This document shows, piece after piece, positions 8,053-17,909 of a DNA stretch of 64,000 nt. Numbering within the stretch: position 1 is the first letter of the stretch; each line of letters begins with the position of its first letter. The notes under the pieces were generated by a model that saw only the letters and a program-made list of their open reading frames with translations, did no database searches and was not told the DNA's origin. The stretch spans positions 1 to 64,000 of the forward strand of contig CANMCY010000007.1 of assembly GCA_947496375.1 (NCBI GenBank), read 5' to 3'. The DNA comes from Flavobacteriales bacterium. GTDB taxonomy: Bacteria > Bacteroidota > Bacteroidia > NS11-12g > UBA955. A program made the translations under genes and the position numbers.

Positions 8053-9774
8053 TTAACGGTTTTTGAGTTTAAATATTTTTTGATTTACCCGATTTTTATG
8101 AGGGAATGAAGAACATAGCAATGCCTTTTGATAGCTTGACAGCGCATTTTCTGCATCGGTGTCATACAAATCTCCCATCAATTCCAGTGCCACAGCATTT
8201 TCCGGCATGTACTTTTTTAGTAAAGCAATGGAAGCTTGTTGATGTTGACGGGTGATTAGAGCGAGGCGGGCTTGTTGCAGCACACATTGAAAAAAAGACC
8301 AGCAATCTCCCGTGTTATACCCTTTATAGCGAATCTCTTTCAGAATTTTGGGGCTGCCAAATAATGCATTTAGCATGGTTCCGGCATCGGCTAGCTGATT
8401 TTGGGTTAAAGCCCATTCTACATTCACCATTAATGCATCAGTATTGATGGATGAGTCAGAGAAGTAATAATCAAGGTTGGGTTTTTCGGAGGGAATGCCA
8501 ATATGTAGGGAAATATAGGATTTAAGCGCTGATAGGGCCGAATCATTCTCGGTGAAATTCTCTCCCTCTATGCAAAAAAGCAGTCCTTCATCCAAATTGT
8601 TGTGGATAAAAGCTGCAATGGCTTTCATTCTATATCCGGCGGGAATCAAGGGATATAACTCTGTCAGAGAATCTGATTGTGAAACCGCTTTCAAGGTTTC
8701 GCAACCATAAGAGAGCGCGGTCATATATTGTTGCCAAAGCATGAGATTTTGCTCACCATCCTGAATACTCGCCTTCAGAAACCCGGCCGCTTCAGTATGT
8801 TTTCCATGGAAAAGACACCATAATCCCAGCGCATTGAGGGCTGTGGGTTCATTAGGGTGGGCTTCATGTAGTTTGCGCCATAGCAGTTCGCTAGAATCAT
8901 AGGCATTGTGAATGGGGTTGTTGAAGTATTCCAGACATTCCCATTTAGAATCTAAGGACAGTTTTTTGGATTGTGCAATCTGCCAGAATTGAGAAGGAAG
9001 ATTTGTCCACGACCTATTTCCCATGGTTTTGCACAGTAAAATCTGAAGTTCGGGGTTGTCCGGATCTTTGGAGATTAGGGAGTCGAGCAGTCGAGATGCG
9101 GCCTCAGGTTCGTTGCCATCTATCAAAGTACTCACCTGTTTGTAGCGGTAATTTCTGCGGTCCGGGTATTTACTGCTTAAAGCAGCCCATTTTTCCGCTG
9201 CTTTCACCGGTTCATCCATCATATTCAGGGCCTGGGATTGATATTCCACTATGGGTTCCAATAGTCCAAATTCCCTCTCCCATCGCTGGCAAAGGGTAAG
9301 CATGGCTGTCCATTCACCACCCAGCGAATAATATTTTGCAGCATCTGTATAGCAGGTCCAGGAACGCGGATGTTTAAGGGTATATCGGGCATAGATATCC
9401 CCCACATATTTGTAATCACCTTTTCTGCGAAGTAAGTCTGCCTGCAGCCATAACCATTCCTCAACCGTACTGTCGGTGCGTATCGCTTTTGAATTCCAAT
9501 CGAGTGCGTAATCTGTTTTGCCTGTTTTTGCGGCTATGCAAGCCATTCGGTGGTAAGCCGGTGCGGCGGGTAGTCCGCTTAGCATGTATTTTTTGAAGAG
9601 AGAGTCTGCCTGTTTCCAGTTTCCTTGAACGTAATGCAATTCAGCAGCGTAGTATAATTCCCTCAAAGATGCGGTGTCTATGGCTTTGGAGGAGGCATCA
9701 GGAACCGATTTTTGGGTGCCGCATCCCCATGCTACCCAGAGTAACGGCAGCAGAAAACTGCCGAGACGAATCAT
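8053..9774 (-). CDS. Tetratricopeptide-repeat lipoprotein
   Basis: A 573-residue lipoprotein starting at ATG 9774, which overlaps the stop of the upstream nucleotidyltransferase gene as ATGA. A signal segment with lipobox VAWGC places the lipidated Cys at residue 18. The rest is helical with TPR-like repeats (LYYAAELHYVQGNWKQADSLFKKY, YHRMACIAAKTGKTDYALDW, LNALGLWCLFHGKHTEAAGFL and a C-terminal ALELMGDLYDTDAENALSSYQKAL). It probably acts as a protein-interaction scaffold at the envelope. It lies 7 bp upstream of the DUF4292 gene. Confidence 0.82.
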   Translation of the reverse strand: MIRLGSFLLPLLWVAWGCGTQKSVPDASSKAIDTASLRELYYAAELHYVQGNWKQADSLFKKYMLSGLPAAPAYHRMACIAAKTGKTDYALDWNSKAIRTDSTVEEWLWLQADLLRRKGDYKYVGDIYARYTLKHPRSWTCYTDAAKYYSLGGEWTAMLTLCQRWEREFGLLEPIVEYQSQALNMMDEPVKAAEKWAALSSKYPDRRNYRYKQVSTLIDGNEPEAASRLLDSLISKDPDNPELQILLCKTMGNRSWTNLPSQFWQIAQSKKLSLDSKWECLEYFNNPIHNAYDSSELLWRKLHEAHPNEPTALNALGLWCLFHGKHTEAAGFLKASIQDGEQNLMLWQQYMTALSYGCETLKAVSQSDSLTELYPLIPAGYRMKAIAAFIHNNLDEGLLFCIEGENFTENDSALSALKSYISLHIGIPSEKPNLDYYFSDSSINTDALMVNVEWALTQNQLADAGTMLNALFGSPKILKEIRYKGYNTGDCWSFFQCVLQQARLALITRQHQQASIALLKKYMPENAVALELMGDLYDTDAENALSSYQKALLCSSFPHKNRVNQKIFKLKNR

Positions 9775-10772
9775 GACTGTGTGGAATAATCGCCAATGCT
9801 GAGCTCGCAACTTTCACCATTGAGGGTTACATGGTTCCCAATCATGCTGTTGGTGAAGTTGAGGTTGCTAATTTGACTGTTGTTTTGAATGATGCTGTTG
9901 GAAACTACGCAATTTTCAAGTTTTGAATTGTTGCCAATGCTTACGTAGGGGCCAATGGTACAACCTTTCAACTCCACATTTTCGCCAATGAAGCAGGGCT
10001 GTATGATCTGTGTTCCTCCGTTAAATCTTTCAGGGGCAACATGAAACAGTTCGCGGCGTGTATCAAGCAGGCGTTTATTGGTGTTGACGGTGGCGTCTTT
10101 ATTGCCGCAATCCCACCATTCATCTACTGCTCCGGGCTTGAAACGCATGCCTTTGTTTTTCATGTTTTCCAGTGCATTGGTCAGCTGATATTCGCCCTTT
10201 TCACGAATGTCGTTATCAATCAGGTATTGCAGTTCGGTGTGCAGTGTTTCACCACTCTTGAAATAATAGATGCCTATGATGGCCATATCTGAGACAAACT
10301 CAGCCGGTTTTTCTACAAAATCGGTGATGAAGTTGTCATTATCGAGTTTTACCACACCAAAACTTGACGGATTATCCACCCTATGCACCCAGATTACGCC
10401 ATCGGGGTTGGTATCAAGGTGGAATTTGGCCCTGAAGAGGGTATCTGCAAACGCCACGATGACTTCACCCTTGAGACTTTCTTTGGCACACAGTATGGCA
10501 TGGGCAGTGCCCAGCGGATCGTGCTGGTAGCAGATGCGACCTTTGGCGCCCACGCTTTCTGCAATGTGCAGTAGGTGATTTTCTGTTTCGGCTCCAAAAT
10601 CGCCAATCACAAAGGCGATTTCGTCTATGGGCTCATCGCAGACAGCCGCAATGTCTTCAATGAGCCAGTGAACTATGGGCTTACCTGCCACAGGGAGCAG
10701 GGGTTTGGGAATGGTAAGGGTATGGGGCCGCATGCGCTTGCCCATGCCGGCCATGGGAATAATTAACTTCAT
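9771..10772 (-). CDS. Sugar-1-phosphate nucleotidyltransferase with hexapeptide C-terminus
   Basis: A 333-residue cytosolic enzyme. The N-terminal domain carries the nucleotide-binding signature PMAGMGKRMRPHTLTIPKPLLPVAGKP (residues about 6-32). A DTLF/ADTL metal site and a VEKP motif follow, and then a left-handed beta-helix tail (about 255-333, repeats like CFIGENVELKGCTIGPYVSIG). It makes an NDP-sugar from NTP and a sugar-1-phosphate; glucose-1-phosphate thymidylyltransferase or mannose-1-phosphate guanylyltransferase are both possible. Start is ATG 10772 (MKLIIPM); the longer frame adds ten residues not expected in the family. Confidence 0.88.
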   Translation of the reverse strand: MKLIIPMAGMGKRMRPHTLTIPKPLLPVAGKPIVHWLIEDIAAVCDEPIDEIAFVIGDFGAETENHLLHIAESVGAKGRICYQHDPLGTAHAILCAKESLKGEVIVAFADTLFRAKFHLDTNPDGVIWVHRVDNPSSFGVVKLDNDNFITDFVEKPAEFVSDMAIIGIYYFKSGETLHTELQYLIDNDIREKGEYQLTNALENMKNKGMRFKPGAVDEWWDCGNKDATVNTNKRLLDTRRELFHVAPERFNGGTQIIQPCFIGENVELKGCTIGPYVSIGNNSKLENCVVSNSIIQNNSQISNLNFTNSMIGNHVTLNGESCELSIGDYSTQS

Positions 10773-10897
10773 GTATCTGTCGGGTTTAGGGTTCTTACCC
10801 AAAAACTATGCAAATTAAATACAAAGGGATCAATTTTGATGTTTTGTTAACATTAAGTCGGAGAAGGATCATACAGTAGACCGAAATTGTATAATTA

Positions 10898-12346
10898 TCA
10901 ATTTGATTTAAGACTAAAAAACAGGTAATCTTCTATGTTATTTTCTACGTTAATGGGAATTCCTTTTAACAGCGGATAATCTGTCACAGAAATCATAATT
11001 CTATCCCGGCTATTGAGTGTTCTGAGAGAATCTATATTTAGTCTCACGCAGGTGTTGTGATTCCATTTGAAATACAGATTCATGTTTTGTTTAAAATGCT
11101 TTAGATTTTTCGGGTTTTCAAGCAAATAATATTGATTTCCGGAATATTTCGGATTGTTTTTGAAAGTAACGTTGGTTTCAACAGAAAGTTTATTTAAATA
11201 CATAATTTGAGACACTGACGCAGTGGTGAATGCGATGATAAAAAACAGATGAAATTTAAACATCGATTCAAAATATACTATTAAATAACCCAATAAAATG
11301 GCAAAAAATATGAATACTGGTGCTAAATACCAGCTATTTTGGTTGGCAGAAAAAGTGAGTAAAATACAAATGGGTACTGATAGGCAAAATGATAATGAAA
11401 CCAAGGGTTTTTTTAGTAAAATATGAAAATATCTTTTCATATTATTTTTCTTAACAATTAGAAAAATCAACGACAGCAGAATGCCGGTAAAAAACCATAT
11501 CCCAAAACGGGCCTCCAATACACTAAGCACAAAATCATATTGTCGGGTGGTGTCACTTTTGAAATCGCCACTGAAAATGCGATTAAAGGTATCGTGCATA
11601 AATAAAGTCTCGATGGGATTATTGCTGCCATAGTGGGATTTTCCGGAGAAAACATAGTTTCTGGAATTGAAATACCAAACCCCGATAAAAATCAAAAGTA
11701 TCAGAAAAGCGATCCAAAATTGCGGTTTTTTAATGGTTTTCAAAAACGATTTATTGAGCAGTAAGAAAATGAAGAGGCCCGGTAAATATATGAATGCGGG
11801 TGGTCCTTTAGTCAGGAATGCACAGGAAATGAACAGGGAAGAATATAATAGTGCATAATTATAATTATCAAAATAAAATTTAATAAAATAATACAATCCG
11901 GCGGTTAAAAAAAACACCAATACCATGTCAAAATCTCCATTAATAGCGATGTGATAACCCAAAAAGGCCTTGCATGAAATTAAAATTTCCAGACAGTACA
12001 TTGCTAATTTATGCGATTCGAATTTTACTATAATTTTATATAAAAAAAACAATGTACCGATGAATGAAAGGAAGACGGGTATTCGCAGCGCAAAAACTGA
12101 AAAACCGAATGCTTTATATGACAAACAAATCAGCCATGTTAATAGTGGAGGTTTGGTGTTCCAGGTATCAATAACGCCATCGTAATACAATCCGAAATAA
12201 TGCCCATTCTGCAGCATTTCGTATGCATTTACCCCATTTCTGGATTCGTCCCATTCGCATAAACTATACGTTGATATAACGTATAAACTAAATAGCATCA
12301 TCAATGAAAACAATACCCAATAATATGATTTAATTAGCTTGATCAT
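10898..12346 (-). CDS. GT39/ArnT-like membrane glycosyltransferase
   Basis: A 482-residue integral membrane protein with roughly ten or more hydrophobic segments. The first periplasmic loop contains CEWDESRNG (about residues 31-39), the acidic DE motif of lipid-linked-sugar glycosyltransferases of the GT39/GT83 (PMT, ArnT) type, and DTWNTKPPLLTW follows. Such enzymes transfer a sugar from a polyprenyl carrier to protein or lipid A. The gene is visibly much more AT-rich than its neighbours (many AAA, TTT and ATT codons), suggesting recent acquisition. The donor and acceptor cannot be told from sequence. Confidence 0.8.
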   Translation of the reverse strand: MIKLIKSYYWVLFSLMMLFSLYVISTYSLCEWDESRNGVNAYEMLQNGHYFGLYYDGVIDTWNTKPPLLTWLICLSYKAFGFSVFALRIPVFLSFIGTLFFLYKIIVKFESHKLAMYCLEILISCKAFLGYHIAINGDFDMVLVFFLTAGLYYFIKFYFDNYNYALLYSSLFISCAFLTKGPPAFIYLPGLFIFLLLNKSFLKTIKKPQFWIAFLILLIFIGVWYFNSRNYVFSGKSHYGSNNPIETLFMHDTFNRIFSGDFKSDTTRQYDFVLSVLEARFGIWFFTGILLSLIFLIVKKNNMKRYFHILLKKPLVSLSFCLSVPICILLTFSANQNSWYLAPVFIFFAILLGYLIVYFESMFKFHLFFIIAFTTASVSQIMYLNKLSVETNVTFKNNPKYSGNQYYLLENPKNLKHFKQNMNLYFKWNHNTCVRLNIDSLRTLNSRDRIMISVTDYPLLKGIPINVENNIEDYLFFSLKSN

Positions 12347-12640
12347 TTAGTTGATAAAAACCCCATTGAATATAAAATACGTATTGATATGTGATTTTGG
12401 TTGATTAAATTTATTAACCATTAATTAAAATAAATAATTTATCTTTCTCAAAAAGAGCTAATTCAAGAGGTGAAAAAACATTCAAATTCATTAGTGCCTT
12501 TTTTCTGCAAAATCGGCAGGCACTGCAAATTAAATAAAAGGAAATGACTTTTAGCAGTTACGGGCTAAATAACCCCGGCAGATATTTCGTTTTAAATTAA
12601 AAACACCCGTGACGCAACTTTTGAGGTTTTTGACACGCAC
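12347..12640. other. AT-rich intergenic region
   Basis: No credible gene. The left half is very AT-rich. Around 12492-12523 there is an interrupted hairpin with outer arms AGTGC/GCACT and inner arms CTGC/GCAG, but no clear terminator T-run on the expected strand. It may hold the promoter of the glycosyltransferase gene and the end of the GDYXXLXY gene transcript. Confidence 0.4.
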
Positions 12641-13192
12641 TCATTCCGCCCAATTTTTGAGGGATTTACCATCAATTTTTACATCTGTTAAAATGGTGAC
12701 GCCGTTTTTTACGCGCATTTCTGCCCAGCACCTACGATTGCTGTCTGCGGTAGCTGTACGTAACGCTTGCTCTGCTTTTTTAATCCTGTCTTCACTCATA
12801 AAATAGCGTTCCTGCATAAATGAAAACAACAGCATTGTATCATCTTCTTCCATTACGGAGCCGCCGGAATTGCTAACTTTTACCCAGTTATCCCCTCCGG
12901 GTAATGTTCGGGAAACTTCTACGGGACGGGCAAAACCGGAATTTTTATCGGTGATTAGCTTCACATAAAATTTCTCATCCCATTTCATCGGTCCTATGGG
13001 TGTTTTAATGCGGTCTTCCCTGAAACTAAGGGCCAGGTAGTTGCCCCTGAACATATCGTATGGATCATACGCTTTCAGTTCCAGGCGGAAGAGAGCCCCA
13101 TTGTTACGCGTATTTTCCAGTTGCAATAGCATCCCGGTCAGAAGTAATATCTGTATCAACCCTGTGCCCCACAGTAAACGATTAGCCCACAT
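12641..13192 (-). CDS. GDYXXLXY domain membrane-anchored protein
   Basis: A 183-residue protein with one N-terminal transmembrane segment (about residues 5-25). It carries the family motif in variant form, LKAYDPYDMFRGNYLALSF, where the usual GDYxxLxY reads GNYLALSF. Family members are almost always encoded next to a DUF2157 membrane protein, as here: the start overlaps the end of the DUF2157 gene by 11 bp. The function of the pair is unknown. Confidence 0.85.
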   Translation of the reverse strand: MWANRLLWGTGLIQILLLTGMLLQLENTRNNGALFRLELKAYDPYDMFRGNYLALSFREDRIKTPIGPMKWDEKFYVKLITDKNSGFARPVEVSRTLPGGDNWVKVSNSGGSVMEEDDTMLLFSFMQERYFMSEDRIKKAEQALRTATADSNRRCWAEMRVKNGVTILTDVKIDGKSLKNWAE

Positions 13193-14492
13193 TTTTTTGC
13201 TCCTTTCCTTTTTTACCCACTACAAAAATGTTGATGAAGAACAGCAGAATGCCCAGCCCGATGAAGAACAGGCCGCGGGCCAGATATCCCTGATTGACAT
13301 CGCTAAAACGATATATTAGCAATAGAAATAACCAGAGCAGTCCATAATTCAGCCATAACAGGGATTGCGTTTTTACACCTTTTTGCAAATAATAAATGCC
13401 CAGTAGCATCATCATCAGGTTTGTAAGGATCATTCCTGCAAGCGGAGCGAATTTGCCCAACACAAAAAACGCCACTATATAAATGATGATGGCAGCAACA
13501 TCAGGTTGGATGTCCGCAAACGCATCCTTGAATTTTTTTCTGATGAAAATGAATGCACCTATAGCTATGAAACCCAACCCAATCCAGAGGAGTTTATCAC
13601 TGATAAAATCTGATTTTCGGAATAGTTCATCATGAATGATGTGATCCCAGAAGAAGCGGTAACTGAACATGCTAAAGATGACGAAAAGGCCCATTCTGCC
13701 CCAAAATCGCAACCCATTAAAGTTGAACCGCTCCTGAAAATATTTCAGCCATTCGCCCAAGATCAGCGTTAATAAAACCAGGCCGGTATAAACCAGAAAC
13801 AGTAACTCCACGTTTTTGGCCTGGAACCCCAGGGTTCCCATACCCCAGGCAAATAGAGGCGGTAAAAACCAGCTGTAAACCCTTAAAAACACCATTGCAT
13901 TGCCCTTGAGGTAAAGGTTTCTGGCAGATACTGCAATGCAACCCAGCATCCAGAATACATGCATCGGATGAGCATCGGGACTATGGCTGAAACCGGAGGA
14001 CGTTACAAACCAGTTGGCCAGAATCGTGTATAACAACAGGGAGACGCGGCCGGAGAGGATAATCTGGGTGGGCGTATATACGAGCAGCCATGAAAACAAA
14101 AAGGATTCCATGGAGCCGGCAATGTGATAAACTTGTGAAATAAGGGAAATGGAAGCACCCAAACCTATCATTTGCGATAGTGAACCCAGTTCCATCCAGA
14201 TGAGGTTTTGGTTTCTTTTGAGTGCAGCAAACAACATTAGGGCGGTACCTGCAAGGGCCGGTAACAGTGCCAAGCTGAGGCGCATGGCATGGGGAAGTTC
14301 GTCCCAGTTGTGGGCAATGATTAGCAAAACACCGAGGCCCACCAGCAATCCGGCCAGCAATGAAATCCAGAAGATCAGGCCCGGCATTTTTCCTTGCTTT
14401 GCTTCCATCCAGGCCAGAATTTGCTTTTCCTGATCCTGTGTAATGATTCCTTGATTAACCCATTCGGGCAGGTACTTTCTGGTTTGATTCAT
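13182..14492 (-). CDS. DUF2157 integral membrane protein
   Basis: A 436-residue protein with a soluble N-terminal helix-turn region (about 1-35, LPEWVNQGIITQDQEKQILAWM) followed by about twelve hydrophobic segments. The pattern, including IAHNWDELPHAMRLSLALLPALAG, matches DUF2157. It overlaps the downstream GDYXXLXY gene by 11 bp, which supports a two-gene operon. Biochemical role not known. Confidence 0.87.
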   Translation of the reverse strand: MNQTRKYLPEWVNQGIITQDQEKQILAWMEAKQGKMPGLIFWISLLAGLLVGLGVLLIIAHNWDELPHAMRLSLALLPALAGTALMLFAALKRNQNLIWMELGSLSQMIGLGASISLISQVYHIAGSMESFLFSWLLVYTPTQIILSGRVSLLLYTILANWFVTSSGFSHSPDAHPMHVFWMLGCIAVSARNLYLKGNAMVFLRVYSWFLPPLFAWGMGTLGFQAKNVELLFLVYTGLVLLTLILGEWLKYFQERFNFNGLRFWGRMGLFVIFSMFSYRFFWDHIIHDELFRKSDFISDKLLWIGLGFIAIGAFIFIRKKFKDAFADIQPDVAAIIIYIVAFFVLGKFAPLAGMILTNLMMMLLGIYYLQKGVKTQSLLWLNYGLLWLFLLLIYRFSDVNQGYLARGLFFIGLGILLFFINIFVVGKKGKEQKNVG

Positions 14493-14538
14493 TCAGACGG
14501 TATAAACGAATATACCGAAAAAAAACGGGATTTCCAAA

Positions 14539-15426
14539 TTAATTGACCTCAATCACCTTGCGGCTTGCAGCACTAACACAGAAAAATCCGGCCAGGCCAC
14601 GCTTTTTTGAGGGGTTAAACGGAAACATGTTGGTCCCAATATTGCTTGGGGGGGTGGCGAACAGGCCTCCGTTCTGGTTTTCATTTACAATAAGCGTGAG
14701 CCAGTAAAAGGCCTCCGGGGTAAGACTGTGAATTTCAATCCGCACCTTGTCGCCTACCCGGTATGGTTTATTAAAATCATTGATGGCACCATAGCGAATG
14801 GGCCAGATAAAAAGCCCCCCATCCTGCGATGAATTGGGGCTACCGGCTTGGTCGTAAGCCAGGTTTATATCGGAAATGGTGCTGCGGAAGGTGTCGTTGT
14901 ACCAGGTTTTGATCCAGTAAACATTTCCCGTACCGGGTAAATCATTGGCTGCTAATTCTACGTATTTACCGGGCGTAAATCCGGGGTTATCGCCGGTTTC
15001 ATTTACCACAAACAAGCTGTCGATGGTTGCCGTAGGATTCAAGGTTGAAAATCCAATCAGGGTATCCAGACCTTCAATTACAACCAGTGCATAGGTTTTG
15101 CCAACGGTTAAGGTATCTCCTATAGCAGGATTGGGATTCCATATATAATTCCCGTTTCCGCTATCGGAAAACAGGAATAAACGCGCGTTTGAGGTATCTA
15201 TCAGTACCACGGTGGCACCCCCTACGGGTGGTTCCGTTCCCGGCGTAGTGAAATAAGGATTGCTCTGGGTAAGGCGAATGCGCTGGGGTTCGTGTAGGTT
15301 ATTAACGAATGCATCAATTACCAGTTTGGGTTCACCGGCATCTACGTTAACATTGATGGGGTCTTCGCAAGAAGTAAATACGGACAAAAATAAAGTGGCT
15401 AAAAAAAACAGCTGTAGTTTTCTCAT
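14539..15426 (-). CDS. DUF4249 lipoprotein (TonB-receptor partner)
   Basis: A 295-residue lipoprotein starting at ATG 15426, 2 bp after the receptor stop; an in-frame ATG 12 bp upstream overlaps the receptor. The lipobox FTSC is followed by EDPINVNVD, the usual DUF4249 N-terminus. The body is beta-sandwich-like (VIDAFVNNLHEPQRIRLTQSNPYF, GATVVLIDTSNA). DUF4249 proteins are typically encoded directly downstream of a TonB-dependent receptor with a carboxypeptidase-like domain. They are thought to act as its surface or periplasmic companion; the substrate is unknown. Confidence 0.88.
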   Translation of the reverse strand: MRKLQLFFLATLFLSVFTSCEDPINVNVDAGEPKLVIDAFVNNLHEPQRIRLTQSNPYFTTPGTEPPVGGATVVLIDTSNARLFLFSDSGNGNYIWNPNPAIGDTLTVGKTYALVVIEGLDTLIGFSTLNPTATIDSLFVVNETGDNPGFTPGKYVELAANDLPGTGNVYWIKTWYNDTFRSTISDINLAYDQAGSPNSSQDGGLFIWPIRYGAINDFNKPYRVGDKVRIEIHSLTPEAFYWLTLIVNENQNGGLFATPPSNIGTNMFPFNPSKKRGLAGFFCVSAASRKVIEVN

Positions 15427-15428
15427 GT

Positions 15429-17780
15429 TCAGTTCCATTTAAAATTATAAGAAATGGCCGGCACGAAACTGCCAATAACACTGTACCGTATGGCCTGATT
15501 GATGTTTTGTGCCTGGTAATTCGTGGCAAAGTATATGGAGAAAGGATTTCTGCGGTCGTAGGCATTGTATACGCTGAACACCCAGCTTTTCTCCCATTTT
15601 TTCGATTTGCGTTTGGTGTAGGTTGCGCTCAGATCCAGGCGGTGGTAATCCGGATTGCGCACGTTGTTTCTGGCATTGGAGCCAATATCGGGCACAATGT
15701 AGCCCTGCACATTATACTGGTTGGAGTAGAATGTGGTAGGGGTACCGGAACTAAATACAAAATTGGCAGAGGCATCCCACTTGTCGGAAAGTTTATACTG
15801 CAGCACTACATATAGATTGTGCAGGCGGTCAAATCGCACCGGAAACCACTCATTATTGTTGATGCCGCTTACTTGTCTTTCACTGCGGCTTAGGGTATAG
15901 GAAATCCAGCCGGTGAGGTTTCCTGATGATTTGCGCACATAAAACTCTGCTCCATAGGCCCTTCCAATGCCATTCAGTAATTCGGCCTCCAGCAGTTCAT
16001 TCAGCAGTAAATCGGCCCCATCCACATAATCCACCTGGTTTTGAAGACTTTTGTAGTAGGTTTCAAAAGAGGCCTCAAAATCATTGCCTGAGGGTCCAAA
16101 GTTTCGGAAATAGCCAATCGTATACTGATCGGCCTTTTCGGGTTTGATGTTATTACTGGTAGGTTGCCACACATCAAATGGGACGCTGGCGGATGTATTG
16201 CTGATCAGGTGCAGGTTTTGAACCATGCGGTTATAGCCACCCTTGATACTTGACGAATTGTTTAGCTGGTATTTGAAGCCAAATCTCGGCTCGGGATTGA
16301 TGTAGGATGCAATGGTCTCAGCGGCGTCAAAATCGCGTGTATTGTCCAGGATTCTTCTTCCGCCGGGAGTGGAGGCATCCCGGAAATAGTAGGCCTTACC
16401 TTTGCCCAGGTATTGCCAGCTGCTAACCCTCAGTCCCAGGCGATAGCTGAACTTACCGGTGGGATTGTATTCATCGCCTAAATAAACAGCGTTTTCCAAA
16501 GCATACTTTTCGGGTAAGCTAAAATTAAATTGCCCGTTTTTGTTGGTGGCTATAGCCGAACCTGGTTTAAAATTGTAAAAAGTAGTCTGTGATCCAAAGG
16601 TGAGCTGGTGTTTTGGCGAGAGATAATAATTAAAATCTACCTTAGCACTGTTGTTGATGATAAAGCTTTTCCAATTAAAGGTTAAATCGCGGTTTTTAAA
16701 TTCGATGTTGTATCGGTAACGGCTATAATAATAGGTAAAATTAGAAAACAGCTTTTTATTGAAAACGTGGTTCCATCTGGCGGTTACGGTGCTATTGCCC
16801 CATTTGACGCCAAATGCATTGGGGGCACTGAATGCATCATCGCCGAAATAGCTGCTTATGTAGTAGTGGTCACGCCCCCGGCTGTAATTAACCTTGGCGG
16901 TTAAATCGTAAAAATAAAACTGGCTTCCTGAAAGTTCTTTGTTCAAAAAAGGTTTGGCCAGCGCATCAATATAGCTTCTTCTTCCTGCCACCATAAAGCT
17001 GGCTTTGTTTTTTACAATAGGACCTTCCAACGTAAGGCGGCTAAAAATGGTACCTACGCCACCATTGGCCTGAAACTGTTTTTTGTTTCCTTCTTTCATA
17101 CGCACATCAAGGGTGCTGCTAAGACGACCGCCATACTGCGAAGGAATACCACCTTTAACCAGTTGAACATCTTTCACACCATCGGGGTTAAAAATGCTGA
17201 AGAAGCCAAACAGGTGCGCAGAGTTGAAGATGGGCGCTTCATCCATAAGCACCAGATTCTGATCAATTCCACCGCCGCGCACATTGAAGCCGGTAGCACC
17301 TTCACCCACGGTGGATACACCGGGCAGCAGCTGCACTGCCTTGATTACATCGGCTTCACCCAGAAAGGCCGGTATTTTCTTAATGGTCTGGCTGTTTATG
17401 TTTTGCGTGCTAATGTCAATTTTCCTAACATTGTCATTGCGGTTGGCGCGAATATTGATTTCACCCATGCCCGTGGACTGCTTTAACAAGCTGATGTTGA
17501 GCACGGTGTGTGTGTCAAGATTGACGGAAATTTCTGTTCCCTCATAGCCGGGGGCCTTTGTTAACAGTGTATACGTGCCATTTTCAAGGGTAATGCTAAA
17601 AAATCCGTAGGAATTGGTTGCGACGGACAGGTTGGTTTTTGGGAGTGCAATCATAGCTCCTGCTATGCTCTCAGAGGAGGCGCTGTCTCTTACATAGCCG
17701 CTCAGGGTAAACTTTTGCTGAGCTTGTAAATTTTCAATACCCAAAAGAACGACAACCCCCCAAATCCAAAATTTTAGCAT
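15429..17780 (-). CDS. TonB-dependent receptor with carboxypeptidase-like regulatory domain
   Basis: A 783-residue outer-membrane receptor. Start is ATG 17780; the upstream in-frame codon is a TTG. A signal peptide ends near NLQAQ. It is followed by a CarboxypepD_reg-like domain (about 25-105, FTLSGYVRDSASSESIAGAMI), a plug domain (about 115-235, with GFNVRGGGIDQNLVLMDEAPIFN) and a beta-barrel ending in SYNFKWN. It lies 2 bp upstream of the DUF4249 gene and is probably its import partner. Substrate unknown; this clade is not of the SusC type. Confidence 0.93.
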   Translation of the reverse strand: MLKFWIWGVVVLLGIENLQAQQKFTLSGYVRDSASSESIAGAMIALPKTNLSVATNSYGFFSITLENGTYTLLTKAPGYEGTEISVNLDTHTVLNISLLKQSTGMGEINIRANRNDNVRKIDISTQNINSQTIKKIPAFLGEADVIKAVQLLPGVSTVGEGATGFNVRGGGIDQNLVLMDEAPIFNSAHLFGFFSIFNPDGVKDVQLVKGGIPSQYGGRLSSTLDVRMKEGNKKQFQANGGVGTIFSRLTLEGPIVKNKASFMVAGRRSYIDALAKPFLNKELSGSQFYFYDLTAKVNYSRGRDHYYISSYFGDDAFSAPNAFGVKWGNSTVTARWNHVFNKKLFSNFTYYYSRYRYNIEFKNRDLTFNWKSFIINNSAKVDFNYYLSPKHQLTFGSQTTFYNFKPGSAIATNKNGQFNFSLPEKYALENAVYLGDEYNPTGKFSYRLGLRVSSWQYLGKGKAYYFRDASTPGGRRILDNTRDFDAAETIASYINPEPRFGFKYQLNNSSSIKGGYNRMVQNLHLISNTSASVPFDVWQPTSNNIKPEKADQYTIGYFRNFGPSGNDFEASFETYYKSLQNQVDYVDGADLLLNELLEAELLNGIGRAYGAEFYVRKSSGNLTGWISYTLSRSERQVSGINNNEWFPVRFDRLHNLYVVLQYKLSDKWDASANFVFSSGTPTTFYSNQYNVQGYIVPDIGSNARNNVRNPDYHRLDLSATYTKRKSKKWEKSWVFSVYNAYDRRNPFSIYFATNYQAQNINQAIRYSVIGSFVPAISYNFKWN

Positions 17781-17861
17781 GCGGTACAAAGTTACACAGT
17801 AACAAGCTGTGGCAAGTAAATGTTTGGTTAAAACTGACCAATGCCTTGAGATTTACGACAT

Positions 17862-17892
17862 AAAAAAAGCCGCTGCATTGCAGCGGCTTTTT
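17862..17892. terminator. Bidirectional intrinsic terminator
   Basis: A perfect 8-bp stem GCCGCTGC/GCAGCGGC with loop ATT (17869-17887), with a run of A on the left and T on the right. It terminates the esterase-like gene ending at 17910. Confidence 0.9.
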
Positions 17893-17909
17893 AGGTTTAA
17901 GGTTTTGAA

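Noticed and set aside
12492-12523. Hairpin AGTGC...GCACT as a terminator
   Set aside because: The stem is interrupted by a large bulge and no T-run follows on the relevant strand.
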